Of a stretch of DNA of 64,000 bases, positions 39,993-48,764 are shown one piece after another. The notes beneath the pieces are model-generated. The model saw only the letters and a program-made list of their open reading frames with translations, was not told the origin of the DNA and searched no databases. Position 1 is the first letter of the stretch. Every line of letters begins with the position of its first letter. The position numbers and the translations under genes were made by a program. This stretch comes from CAVVSQ01 sp963848825. GTDB taxonomy: Bacteria; Planctomycetota; Planctomycetia; Gemmatales; Gemmataceae. Location: the NCBI GenBank assembly GCA_963848825.1, contig CAWKFA010000002.1:744001-808000 (forward strand), in the 5' to 3' direction.

Positions 39993-40021
39993 ATTATAGC
40001 GGGCATGCGGAAACCAGTCAA
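39993..40021 (-). promoter_or_regulatory. Predicted sigma70 promoter of dnaG-rpoD
   Basis: On the minus strand TTGACT (40021-40016) and TATAAT (39998-39993) are separated by exactly 17 bases, close to consensus. The start of transcription would be near 39986, leaving a leader of about 300 bases before the proposed dnaG start. The stretch 39679-40148 holds no other gene I can support. Confidence 0.65.
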
Positions 40022-40148
40022 GGTAGGTAACAGGGAGTGACTTCACGGGCGGCGCTATTGAACAGTAACAGGGTGCGTACTTCTTAACTAATGCCGCCCG
40101 ACATTTGGTGGGGCTGAAGCAACATCCATAAAAGGGTCGTGACCCCGC

Positions 40149-41276
40149 TCATGGTATTTCATCGCTATTCGTTACTTCCGCTACAACCGGATTTTTCAGT
40201 TCGCTCATCTTTTTGTGCAGCGTGTTGCGGTTGATGCCGAGCCGCCCCGCGGCCTTCACAAGAACATTGTCGCACATCGGCAAAACCTGTTCGATAAGTT
40301 CCCGCTCCACGCCGCGGACCAGCCGGTCGTGCAGATAGCCCTCATCCGGCGGCAGCTTGTGGAGGGCGTAGCGAACCAGGTTCTGAATCATGCCGTCCAG
40401 GTCCGCTGCCTTGCCGTGCATGGCGCGCATGCGGCGTTCCTGGCCGGGGACCATTACCTCCCAGTTCATGGACTGGTTGTGGGACAGGACGACGGCGCGT
40501 TCGACGTAGTTCTCGAGCTCGCGGACGTTGCCCGGCCAGTCGTAATTCTGCAAGCGCTCGAGGACCTGGCCGGGAATCTCGGGCGGATCACGGCGATTTT
40601 CCTCGCTATAGCGTTCGAGAAAGAAGCGTGCCAGGGCGGGCACATCGGAGCGGCGTTCACGCAACGGAGGCAGATAAATGGGCACGACATTGAGACGATA
40701 ATAAAGGTCATCGCGAAAGCGCCCCGCCTCGATTTCGTCTTCCAAGAACTGGTTGGTGGCGCCGATCACGCGAGTGTCCACCCGGATGGTGCGGCTCTCG
40801 CCGACGCGTTCGAACTCTCGTTCTTGCAGGACACGCAGCAGCTTCACCTGAAGCTTGAAGCTCATGCTGGAGATTTCGTCAAGAAAGATGGTGCCGCCGT
40901 GGGCCGCCTCAAAGCGGCCGGTCTTATTATCGACCGCACCGGTGAAAGCACCCTTGATATGGCCGAAGAGTTCGCTTTCGAGAAGGCTTTCGCTCAAGGC
41001 GCCGCAGTTGACGCGTACATAAGGACCGTCCGCCCGCGGGCTGAGGCGGTGGATATTGCGCGCCATCACTTCCTTGCCGGTACCGGTTTCCCCCACCAGC
41101 AGGACGCTGGCGCGGGCGTAGGCCACCAGGCGCACCTTCTGATAGACCGCGCGCATGGCGGGACTATCCCCCACCACGCCGGGCAACGGCGCATCGAGGG
41201 GTTCCTTGGAGGAAGGTGCCGGCATCAAAAAGCCCTCAGGGATATCTCCATAGTTTTTTACGAAGACGGGCGCCAA
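40149..41276 (-). CDS. Sigma54-dependent AAA+ regulator without sensory domain
   Basis: The 375-residue product has only about 30 residues before the AAA+ domain. Walker A is GETGTGKE (residues 62-69), the RpoN-contacting loop is GAFTGA (109-114), Walker B is FLDE (131-134), followed by the arginine-finger region (RFRDDLYYRLNV). A C-terminal Fis-type HTH (VKAAGRLGINRNTLHKKMSE) binds DNA. Missing an N-terminal receiver or GAF domain, it may be constitutively active or controlled by a separate protein, like PspF. A later Met (41225, MPAPSSKEP) is an equally good start. The frame is intact. It is divergent from the HTH-receiver gene across 509 bp. Confidence 0.87.
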   Translation of the reverse strand: MAPVFVKNYGDIPEGFLMPAPSSKEPLDAPLPGVVGDSPAMRAVYQKVRLVAYARASVLLVGETGTGKEVMARNIHRLSPRADGPYVRVNCGALSESLLESELFGHIKGAFTGAVDNKTGRFEAAHGGTIFLDEISSMSFKLQVKLLRVLQEREFERVGESRTIRVDTRVIGATNQFLEDEIEAGRFRDDLYYRLNVVPIYLPPLRERRSDVPALARFFLERYSEENRRDPPEIPGQVLERLQNYDWPGNVRELENYVERAVVLSHNQSMNWEVMVPGQERRMRAMHGKAADLDGMIQNLVRYALHKLPPDEGYLHDRLVRGVERELIEQVLPMCDNVLVKAAGRLGINRNTLHKKMSELKNPVVAEVTNSDEIP

Positions 41277-41785
41277 CCACCAATGGGCCCCTTGTCCGCC
41301 CCTTTATAATGAGTTTGGCACACGAGGCACGTCGTTTCGCCCTTTTTGGATGCCGGTTGGCGCGGGCCCAGACACGTCAAAGTAGGGGCTATGTCCCTGT
41401 TGCGGATAAGCCGTATGCGTTCTGCCCCCGTTTCAAGCCGGGCAAGTCTAAGGAAAGGCATAGAAAAGGAAATCCGCAGAACCTCCCCAGGTTATGGGCT
41501 TTTTCTCATCTTGGAGGCCGATCTTGCCGATTAACACAAGTAACCGTGGTGCACGAGCATAGGCGATACGTAACGAAGTGAAAATTCGACGTAACGCCCT
41601 GATGGGAACGCGAGGCAAGGCCCGACCCTAACCAACGGCCCAGACCCCTCCGCGCAAGGCTCCCGGCGATGGTTCCCGCCTCGCCCCTAAAGGAGTTTGT
41701 CCGGTTTGGGGAAAAATGGTCCCCCGGCGTGCCGCAACACGCTGGAGAGGGAAAATTGAAATCACTTTAAACTGGAGTGCCTGCC
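41277..41785. other. Long intergenic region between divergent regulator genes
   Basis: About 510 bases between the divergent AAA+ regulator and HTH-receiver genes. Short frames exist on both strands but none has a plausible protein pattern or ribosome binding site. No convincing sigma70 or sigma54 promoter pair, RNA gene or repeat was found. Confidence 0.4.
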
Positions 41786-42364
41786 ATGAAAAAAGTCTTT
41801 ACCACTGGCCAGGTCGCGAAGATATGTAAAGTCGCGCCGCGGACGGTGAGTAAATGGTTCGATTCGGGCCGGCTCCGCGGCTACCGTATTCCGGGCAGCC
41901 AGGACCGGCGCATACCTCGCGAGCACCTGATCAAGTTCCTGAAGGAACACGGGATGCCGCTGGGTGAACTGGAAGAAGAAGGATTGCACAAAATCCTGAT
42001 CATCGGCGCGGAAAAGCTCTTTATCGATCGCGTCAAGGAAGTCCTACCCGAAGATGAGGATTTCAAATATGAATTGGCCCATAGCGGCTTCGAAGCCGGT
42101 ATTCAGGCCGAAAGCTTTCACCCGGACACGATTGTCATCGATCTGGCCATGGGCCGGAGCGAGGCGCTGCAGATCGCGACCAACCTGCGCCGCAACCCAG
42201 CCTACGAACAGACCCTGATCGTGGCGCTGGCAAGTGAAGATGAGGCCGCTCCCGAGACACTGTCGAACTTCGGCTTCAACGAAGCTTTCAAGAAGCCATT
42301 CGACGTGGCGCTCCTGGGCGAACGCATCAAGACTGTCGTCGAGGAAAAACGCGCGAACATGTAA
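41786..42364 (+). CDS. Excisionase/MerR-type HTH fused to degenerate receiver domain
   Basis: ATG 41786 is preceded by CTGGAG. Residues 1-52 (FTTGQVAKICKVAPRTVSKWFDSG, GYRIPGSQDRRIPREHL) are a MerR/excisionase-type winged HTH of the BldC kind. Residues about 68-190 have the order of a receiver: HKILIIGAEKLF, HPDTIVIDLAMG with Asp119 at the phosphorylation position, LIVALASED, and NEAFKKPFD with the conserved Lys. The usual acidic pair after the first strand is missing (IIGAEK), so normal phosphorylation is doubtful. The gene is alone between a 500-bp gap and a strong terminator. It is probably a DNA-binding regulator; target unknown. Confidence 0.8.
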   Translation: MKKVFTTGQVAKICKVAPRTVSKWFDSGRLRGYRIPGSQDRRIPREHLIKFLKEHGMPLGELEEEGLHKILIIGAEKLFIDRVKEVLPEDEDFKYELAHSGFEAGIQAESFHPDTIVIDLAMGRSEALQIATNLRRNPAYEQTLIVALASEDEAAPETLSNFGFNEAFKKPFDVALLGERIKTVVEEKRANM

Positions 42365-42392
42365 CGATGCGTCCTAAGTGCGAAGAAAGCCA

Positions 42393-42427
42393 ATGGCCAG
42401 GTCCCGAATCGTCGGGTACCTGGCCAT
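42393..42427 (+). terminator. Terminator hairpin after the HTH-receiver gene
   Basis: ATGGCCAGGT then CCCG pair with CGGG and ACCTGGCCAT around a six-base loop, with one unpaired T. The stem of 14 pairs begins 29 bp after the stop codon and is followed by CGGTCTTTAATT. Confidence 0.65.
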
Positions 42428-42485
42428 CGGTCTTTAATTACCGCGTGAAACGGCCTTGCTTGCCCTCAATCCTATTCACGAGCCG

Positions 42486-43310
42486 ATGCAAACGACTAAA
42501 ATAATGCCCTCCCCCCATAATGGAGAGTGCCATGGACAGCGCAGGGCCGTTGTTCTGCTAAGTGGCGGCCTCGATTCGACGACGACACTGGCCATCGCCA
42601 AGGACGCGAACTTTGCGGTTTACGCCTTGACCTTCCAATACGGTCAGCGGCACAGCGCCGAAGTTGAGGCGGCGCATGCGCTCGCCAGGCATTTCAACGT
42701 CGCCGGCCAGGTCATCGTGCCCATCGACCTGCGACCTTTCGGCGGCTCGGCGCTGACGTCGGATATTCCGGTGCCCAAAGACCGCGGCGCGGAGGAAATG
42801 AATCGCTGCATCCCTGTCACCTACGTGCCGGCACGCAATACGATCTTCCTGTCGTTCGCGTTGGCCTGGGCGGAAGTACTGGGTGCCAACGACGTCTTCC
42901 TTGGGGTCAATGCCCTGGACTATTCAGGCTACCCGGATTGCCGGCCCGAATACATTGAGGCTTTTGAGAAGATGGCCAACCTGGCCACCAAGGCCGCCGT
43001 GGAAGGCAGACAGCAGCTGCACATCCATGTGCCGCTAATCCAGCTGTCCAAGGCACAAATAATTCGCCGTGGGCTGGAGCTAGGCGTCAACTATGCCATG
43101 ACGACCTCCTGCTACGATCCGGACGCCAACAACGCCCCCTGCGGCCGGTGCGATGCCTGTTCCCTGCGCGCCAAGGGTTTCGCGGAGCTGGGATTGGCCG
43201 ATCCGGCACTCGCCACAGGCGCTGACCCCTTGGCCCTGATGCTCACACCAAAAATGATGGGTAAGCGCCGATCAATGCAGTCATTTCCTGTCGAATTCAT
43301 CCCGACGTGA
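42486..43310 (+). CDS. queC: 7-cyano-7-deazaguanine synthase
   Basis: QueC converts 7-carboxy-7-deazaguanine to preQ0 with ATP and ammonia, for queuosine in tRNA or for deazaguanine DNA modification. The PP-loop motif is LLSGGLDSTTT (around residues 24-34), followed by ALTFQYGQRHSAEVEAA and VPARNTIFLSFALAWAE. The zinc site is CYDPDANNAPCGRCDAC. The start is at 42486 or at Met 42504. The 274-residue length is slightly over the norm, with an additional C-terminal tail (PKMMGKRRSMQSFPVEF). queD and queE are not adjacent and no dpd or DNA-modification genes are seen, so tRNA modification is the default role. Confidence 0.94.
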   Translation: MQTTKIMPSPHNGECHGQRRAVVLLSGGLDSTTTLAIAKDANFAVYALTFQYGQRHSAEVEAAHALARHFNVAGQVIVPIDLRPFGGSALTSDIPVPKDRGAEEMNRCIPVTYVPARNTIFLSFALAWAEVLGANDVFLGVNALDYSGYPDCRPEYIEAFEKMANLATKAAVEGRQQLHIHVPLIQLSKAQIIRRGLELGVNYAMTTSCYDPDANNAPCGRCDACSLRAKGFAELGLADPALATGADPLALMLTPKMMGKRRSMQSFPVEFIPT

Positions 43311-43507
43311 GTTAAAAAGCAACTCAAAGCATCTATGATGGTGTTGGGAGCAACATTCATCATAAATTCACGCGCAACAAACCGTGACGGACACGGGACG
43401 TAGGATGATAACTCATCAAGCGGCCCTGATTCGCGCGCGCACCTCTGGCAGCGTCCGGTAGCGCTGGTACAAAGGGAACGGGTCCTAACTCTGAGCGGAG
43501 ATGTCCG

Positions 43508-45031
43508 ATGAAAATCACACCCTGGTGCCGTGCTGGCCTTCTGTTCCTGTGCGTTGGGGCCGCCCCTGTGCACGCCCAAACGGTGCTGGTGCTGCCTTAT
43601 GTGCAACCTGGCGAAGCTACAGCGGGGAAAGATGCCAAACGCTTATTTTGGTTTACCGATCAGACGCCGGGAAACTTCACCGTGGAATACCAGCTTCCGG
43701 ACGGCGCCAAGAAGAACGCGACGCCGACACGGCTGGCGCTTGATTTTCCGAAGCTGGTGCCGGAGCCCGTGAAAATAGTTCCGAACAAAACAACGAAAAA
43801 GACGGAGGAGAAAAAAGCGGACGAGGTGGAGAAGGAGCCCATTGTCATCCTGCCGCCCGAAAAGGAGCAGCATTATTTTAAATACGGAGCGACGCTCGCG
43901 GACCTGCCGCTAGACGCCACGGTTCAGTACTCGGTGAAGCTCGACAATAAAGTCGTTCGCGAGGGCGCCTTTCGCACCCGCGCCAGCGCCGACAAGACGG
44001 TGCGTTGCGTGCTGGTGGGCGATCTTGCCCAGGGACGCCCTTACCAGAATGCGATCGCCTACCGCATCGGGCAAGAACGTCCGGATTTTCTGGTCGCGCT
44101 GGGGGACATCGTTTATCCGACGGGGCGGGTATTTCACTACATGCATCATTTCTGGAACACGTATGACAACGTCGCCGTCCCGGGCCCCACGACCGGCGCA
44201 CCCCTTCTCGCCAGCGTGTCTTTGTATCCCCTGATGGGCAACCACGACATGGCCGTCAGGTTGGCCAAAGTCCCGGACGCGCTCGGAGCCTACTATTTCT
44301 TCACGCCGCCCCATAACGGTCCGGGCGAAGGTCCCTGGGTGACGCCACTCGATGGCGAGGCGGCCACCATCGCCAAGTTTCGGGCTGACAATGCGGAAAG
44401 TTACCCCTTTATCGATGTCTATTCCTTTGATTACGGGCCCGCGCATTTCGTGGTGCTCAACGTGAATCCGAAGATGAAGCTCGACGATCCCGCACTTCAC
44501 AAATGGCTGCGGGACGATTTGAAAAAAGCTCCGGGCTGGAAATTCGTTTGCTATCACATGCCGGCGTTTCATAGCTCTAAACAACATTACGCCGAGCAAC
44601 AAGCGCGGCCACTGAGCCCGCTGCTGGAGGAATGCGGCGTTACCATGACTTTCGCGGGCCATGTCCACAATTACCAGCGCACCGTGCCACTGAAATTCTT
44701 GCCAGCGGCCAAGCAAGAAAAGATTAACCGGTTCGATGGCCAGTTCACGTTGGACACGAACTTTGACGGTGCCAAGAATACCATGCCGCAAGGCATCATC
44801 CACATTGTTGCCGGGGGCGGTGGCGCCAGCTTATATAAACCGGGCGTGGACAAGACCGCTGCGTATCTCCACAAAACCTACGGCGCCAATTATGCCGACT
44901 TCACGGCCAAGACCGTGGTCGATCAGCATTCCTTCGTCGTGCTTGATTTGACGCCCACCCGCGTGGAAATGCGTGCCTTGAACAACCAGGGACTGCCCCT
45001 CGACACCATCACCATCACGAAGCAGCCTTGA
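43508..45031 (+). CDS. Secreted purple acid phosphatase-like metallophosphoesterase
   Basis: The 507-residue product has a signal peptide (AGLLFLCVGAAPVHA). An N-terminal fibronectin-like domain (about 25-160), interrupted by a Lys/Glu-rich loop, precedes the metallophosphatase domain. Metal motifs are VLVGDLAQG, ALGDIVYP, LMGNHD, CYHMPAFHSS and FAGHVHNYQR. They are in the right order for a dinuclear purple acid phosphatase-like enzyme. It likely releases phosphate from organic esters outside the cytoplasm. The gene is alone, with about 200 bp before it and 300 bp after it that hold nothing I recognise. The reading frame is intact. Confidence 0.86.
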   Translation: MKITPWCRAGLLFLCVGAAPVHAQTVLVLPYVQPGEATAGKDAKRLFWFTDQTPGNFTVEYQLPDGAKKNATPTRLALDFPKLVPEPVKIVPNKTTKKTEEKKADEVEKEPIVILPPEKEQHYFKYGATLADLPLDATVQYSVKLDNKVVREGAFRTRASADKTVRCVLVGDLAQGRPYQNAIAYRIGQERPDFLVALGDIVYPTGRVFHYMHHFWNTYDNVAVPGPTTGAPLLASVSLYPLMGNHDMAVRLAKVPDALGAYYFFTPPHNGPGEGPWVTPLDGEAATIAKFRADNAESYPFIDVYSFDYGPAHFVVLNVNPKMKLDDPALHKWLRDDLKKAPGWKFVCYHMPAFHSSKQHYAEQQARPLSPLLEECGVTMTFAGHVHNYQRTVPLKFLPAAKQEKINRFDGQFTLDTNFDGAKNTMPQGIIHIVAGGGGASLYKPGVDKTAAYLHKTYGANYADFTAKTVVDQHSFVVLDLTPTRVEMRALNNQGLPLDTITITKQP

Positions 45032-45329
45032 GGCGTCTGCTTCTGCCCGTTGTGCCGATTATGAAGCCAGCGGTTTAATTCTGCGCACGGCTCGCCCATT
45101 TTTTCCTATCGCCAGGACGGGCCGCGCGACGATTAAACCAAACGGCAAGGATTCGTTATGCCACATCTGTAGCATCTAGCTACGCAGCCAGGGTGAAATG
45201 CAAGCCGCGGGTTTTTCAGGCGCGGCCGCCGAGCCCATTTCAATACGTCTTCCTACGTCCCATGACTTTGAGCGGCGTTTCTCCATTCATCTTCTGGCGT
45301 CCCCGGCAATTCTCACTTGAGGTTTCCCC

Positions 45330-46805
45330 ATGAGGACCGATGCCCTGCGTGACTTTCTGGCCCATATCGCCATGACCATTCCACGCCTCTGGGGCGGCGA
45401 GCGCCGTTTGCTAACGCGCGGCCGGCCGCGGCTTCGTTTCGCCGTGGAGCTCCTGGAAGACCGCTGCACGCCGACGATCTATATACGCTCCGTTCCCTTT
45501 ATTATTAACGCGCCGGGCACCTACGCGCTGGCGGGCGACCTGAATTACGGCTCGCTGACAGGTACAGCAATCACCATCGGAGCGAGCAATGTCGTTGTCG
45601 ACCTGGCGGGCCATAAGTTATGGACGAGTGCCGGCCTGGGCACGACGGCCACCGGCATCGCCGCCAACGACCAGGCGAACGTTACGGTGCGCAATGGCAC
45701 GCTTCGCGGCTTCCAATTCGGCATTCGCCTGGTGGGAGAAGATGGCTACGGCAACCGTGCCGAAAATCTGCAACTAAACAATATTACCTATAACAGCATC
45801 TGGGTGGACGGTACGGGCAGCGTCGTCGAAAACAACCGCATCCTGGACACCGGCGGGTGCAACATTTCCGGCTACGCGATCGAGATCGCCATTCATGTGG
45901 CCGGGCCGGGCTCGGAGATCATTCACAATCACGTCACCAACTTTGTTTGGTCGCCGGGGATAACGCAAGAGGTGGTCGGCCTGGCCCTGGACGATGCGCT
46001 GGGGCCCTGGTGGCGCATAATGTCATCACGCAGGGCTTTTATATCAAAGATAGCTGGGGGCTGTGGGTCAACTCTCTCGACAACGACCTGACGACGACTG
46101 TCGATCTGGAGAACAATTTCTTCGCCAACATCCAATATGGCAGCGCCTTCATTTATGCGCAGGCGCAAATAAAGAATAATCATTACTCCAATGTGCCAAT
46201 GCTCTGGTACGGCAGCGACGGGGGATCCCTCCAAGACCTGGGCGGCAACATAATCGTGCAGGCGACTCATCTGGCGCCGAGCCTGGAAGACCTGCTCACC
46301 ACCGTCTTCAGCGCGCCGGAGGCGCCACACGATGCGGCCGCGCCACGTGACAGCGGCGGCGGCCGTGCTCCCGATTGGTCTGGCCTCGAAGACTGGCACG
46401 TGCGCAACATTCCACAGGTGACAACTCCAGGCGCAGGCCGGCAGCGCTCCGTCCATGGCAGCCGACGCCGAACAGCTTCACTCAGAGGAAGCGCCGGTGC
46501 GCCTTCCAGACCGCGATCCAACAGAAGATAGCCTGGAAAGGCCGGGGGAGATAACCTTGTCCAACGGTTTAGAAACCAGGCCGCGCAACGGAACGGGCCC
46601 GGCAAAAACGTCCGCAACTCCAGCCAGTCCCAGCCCGGTGGGCGCCAACGATGCGGCCCCGAGAAAAGAAGCGGTTCCGAACCAGGCGCCAGGAGGTATG
46701 CAGACATTAACGGATGTCAGCGTGCTGCCCTATTTGGATAGCGCGTGGGGACTGTTTGATTTAGGCAGCGCGGACGAGATGGGCTCTGACGATATTTCTG
46801 CTTGA
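45330..46805 (+). CDS. Surface parallel beta-helix protein with LEDRCTP motif, probable frameshifts
   Basis: The N-terminus has RFAVELLEDRCTPT, a short motif that marks many large exported planctomycete proteins. The main part (about residues 50-280) is a right-handed beta-helix: repeated short strands such as NVVVDLAGHKLW, NVTVRNGTLRGF, NNITYNSIWVDG, SVVENNRILDTGG and SEIIHNHVTNF. The frame changes near 46005 and repeats go on (AHNVITQGFYIKDS, DLENNFFANIQYG, QIKNNHYSNVP). A further change near 46450 leads to a Pro/Ser-rich tail ending at 46805; that last join is less certain. Beta-helix proteins of this type bind or cut polysaccharides; no catalytic residues can be pointed to. Confidence 0.65.
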
Positions 46806-46811
46806 TGCACG

Positions 46812-47543
46812 CTACCGTGCCACGATTTGGAAGAACAGTTCCTCCAGGTCCTGCTCGCCTGATTCAGCGCACATTTCCGCCAGCGTGCCACAGGCGCGAA
46901 TTTGGCCCTTGGCCACGATGGCGACGCGATCGCAAAGTTTCTCCACCTCGCGCATGATGTGCGTCGAATAAAGGATGCACTTGCCCAGGTCGCGCAAACG
47001 GAGAATGTTATTGAGAACGTTGCGCGCGACCAAAATATCGAGGCCGGCCGTGGGCTCATCAAAAATGAGGACCGGCGGATCATGAATGATGGCGCGGGCG
47101 ATGGAAACTTTTTGCCGCATGCCGGTGCTCATTTTGGCGCCGAGGACGTCGCGAAAATCATTCATCTGCAGTGAGGAAAAAACCTCCTCCATGCGCCCTG
47201 CGAGATGTTCCCCCTCCATGCTGTAGAGGCGGGCGAAGTATTCGACCATTTCCCAGGCCGACATGCGATCATAGATCGCGGTATTCGCCGACAAAAAGCC
47301 GATATGCTGGCGAACCAAACCGGGCTGCGTGGCGACATCGTAGCCCGCCAGGGTGGCTCGCCCGCCCGTGGGCTTGAGAACGGTGCAGAGAATACGCATG
47401 GTCGTCGTTTTGCCAGCGCCATTAGGTCCCAGCAGGCCGAACACCTCGCCAGCGCGTGCCTCGAAGCTAATATTGTCGACCGCCACGACGTGGCCACGCC
47501 GCAGGTCGCGGAAGGACTTCACCAGATTTTCAACATGAATCAT
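46812..47543 (-). CDS. ABC transporter ATP-binding protein, NatA-like
   Basis: Walker A is GPNGAGKT (residues 39-46), the signature is MSTGMRQK (138-145, instead of LSGGQ), Walker B and D-loop are FDEPTAGLD (161-169), and STHIMREVEKLCDRV holds the H-loop. The signature and the overall pattern are those of NatA-type exporters. The 243-residue length is normal. Its ATG overlaps the stop of mqnC by 4 bases, a sign of translational coupling, yet no permease gene is adjacent; downstream lies only a convergent surface-protein gene. The partner must be elsewhere. A functional link to menaquinone synthesis is unclear. Confidence 0.9.
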   Translation of the reverse strand: MIHVENLVKSFRDLRRGHVVAVDNISFEARAGEVFGLLGPNGAGKTTTMRILCTVLKPTGGRATLAGYDVATQPGLVRQHIGFLSANTAIYDRMSAWEMVEYFARLYSMEGEHLAGRMEEVFSSLQMNDFRDVLGAKMSTGMRQKVSIARAIIHDPPVLIFDEPTAGLDILVARNVLNNILRLRDLGKCILYSTHIMREVEKLCDRVAIVAKGQIRACGTLAEMCAESGEQDLEELFFQIVAR

Positions 47544-48625
47544 ACGGCCTGGACCTGGTCAACATAGTCATAAAACACATCGCGCTGGCGGGGCACGTAG
47601 CCGGCCTCGCGAATCGCATCCTTGATCTGCTCCAGCGTCAGATAATGGACGGTTCCCGCGGCAGCCACCACATTTTCCTCGATCATCAAGCTGCCCATGT
47701 CGTTGGCGCCAAATAACAAGGCGAGCTGGCCGACTTTGAGCCCCTGCGTTACCCAGGACGATTGAATGTTGGCGATGTTATCAAGATAGAGCCGGGCGAT
47801 CGCCTGCGTGCGCAGATATTCGAAGGCGCCGACCGGGGGCAAATGCGCCAGGGCGGTGTTTTGGGGCTGAAAAGTCCAGCAGATAAAGGCCGTGAAACCC
47901 CCCGTCTCATCCTGCAAAAGACGCAGGCGCTCAAGTGACTCGACCCGCTCGGCCGGCGTTTCGACATGGCCGAACATCATGGTGCAGGTGGAACGGCCGC
48001 CGAGCTGGTGCCAAACACGGTGAACTTCGAGCCATTCCTCGGTGAGGCATTTATTGGTCGTTATGGCCGCGGCCACGCGATCGACCAGGATTTCGCCACC
48101 GCCGCCCGGCAGACTGCCCATGCCAGCATCCTTGAGACGTTGCAAAACCTCCACGAGCGGCAGCTTGTTGAGCTTGTGAAAGTGCCAGATCTCCGGAGCG
48201 CTAAAGGCGTGGAGATTGAAATCAGGGTAGCGCGCCTTCAGATCGCGCAGCAATTGCTCATACCACTCAAGTTTCAGGGTCGGATGGTTGCCGCCCTGCA
48301 GCAGGGCCTGGTCGCCACCAAGGGCGATGGTTTCGTCAATCTTTTTGTAGAGGACGTCGCGCGGCAATACATAGGCGTCGGCAGCGGTATTCTTGCGGTA
48401 GAACGCGCAAAAGTCGCATACCGCCGCGCAAACGTTGGTGTAGTTGATATTGCGGTCGATGTTGTACGTTCGGAATGGCCCCGGATGCAGGCGCCGCGCC
48501 ACGGCATCGGCGGCACGGCCCAGCGCATTGAGATCGTTGCAGTCGAAGAGCCCGACCCCTTCCGCGAGTGTCAAGCGTTCGCCGGCAACGGCCTTCTTCA
48601 GAGTCTGTTTCCAGGGAGCCGACAT
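47540..48625 (-). CDS. mqnC: Cyclic dehypoxanthine futalosine synthase, radical SAM
   Basis: MqnC closes the spiro ring of dehypoxanthine futalosine in the futalosine route to menaquinone. Cys66, Cys70 and Cys73 (NVCAAVCDFCAFYR) bind the 4Fe-4S cluster. Other family segments are YNIDRNINYTN, ALLQGGNHPTLKLEWYEQLL, MFGHVETPAERV and CWTFQPQNTALAH. The RNINYTN and TFQPQNT segments favour MqnC over MqnE. The 361-residue length is typical. It follows mqnA on the minus strand, with a 100-bp palindromic element between them, and is coupled to the ABC ATPase gene downstream. Confidence 0.93.
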   Translation of the reverse strand: MSAPWKQTLKKAVAGERLTLAEGVGLFDCNDLNALGRAADAVARRLHPGPFRTYNIDRNINYTNVCAAVCDFCAFYRKNTAADAYVLPRDVLYKKIDETIALGGDQALLQGGNHPTLKLEWYEQLLRDLKARYPDFNLHAFSAPEIWHFHKLNKLPLVEVLQRLKDAGMGSLPGGGGEILVDRVAAAITTNKCLTEEWLEVHRVWHQLGGRSTCTMMFGHVETPAERVESLERLRLLQDETGGFTAFICWTFQPQNTALAHLPPVGAFEYLRTQAIARLYLDNIANIQSSWVTQGLKVGQLALLFGANDMGSLMIEENVVAAAGTVHYLTLEQIKDAIREAGYVPRQRDVFYDYVDQVQAV

Positions 48626-48663
48626 TGGACCCTCACGACATTGGTCTCAGCGGTAAGTCCCTA

Positions 48664-48764
48664 AGAGCGTTCGAAAAAAAAGGGGTCAGACCCCCTCAAT
48701 ACGCTGCAAAAGCGTTGAACTCTGGTCGCTTCAAGGGGTCTGACCCCTTTTTTTCGAACGCTCT
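48664..48764. repeat. Long inverted repeat, copy 2, between mqnA and mqnC
   Basis: The outer arms are almost identical to those at 15406-15481: AGAGCGTTCG, eight A, GGGGTCAGACCCC on the left and the reverse complement with seven T on the right. The GG after TTCG seen in copy 1 is reduced to G. The loop is longer (about 38 bases) and includes AGCG...CGCT. The right end reaches into the mqnA stop codon (48763-48765). Confidence 0.85.

Noticed and set aside
40215..41309. Long plus-strand frame opposite the AAA+ regulator
   Set aside because: Antisense to a complete sigma54-type regulator with all motifs; no family pattern of its own.
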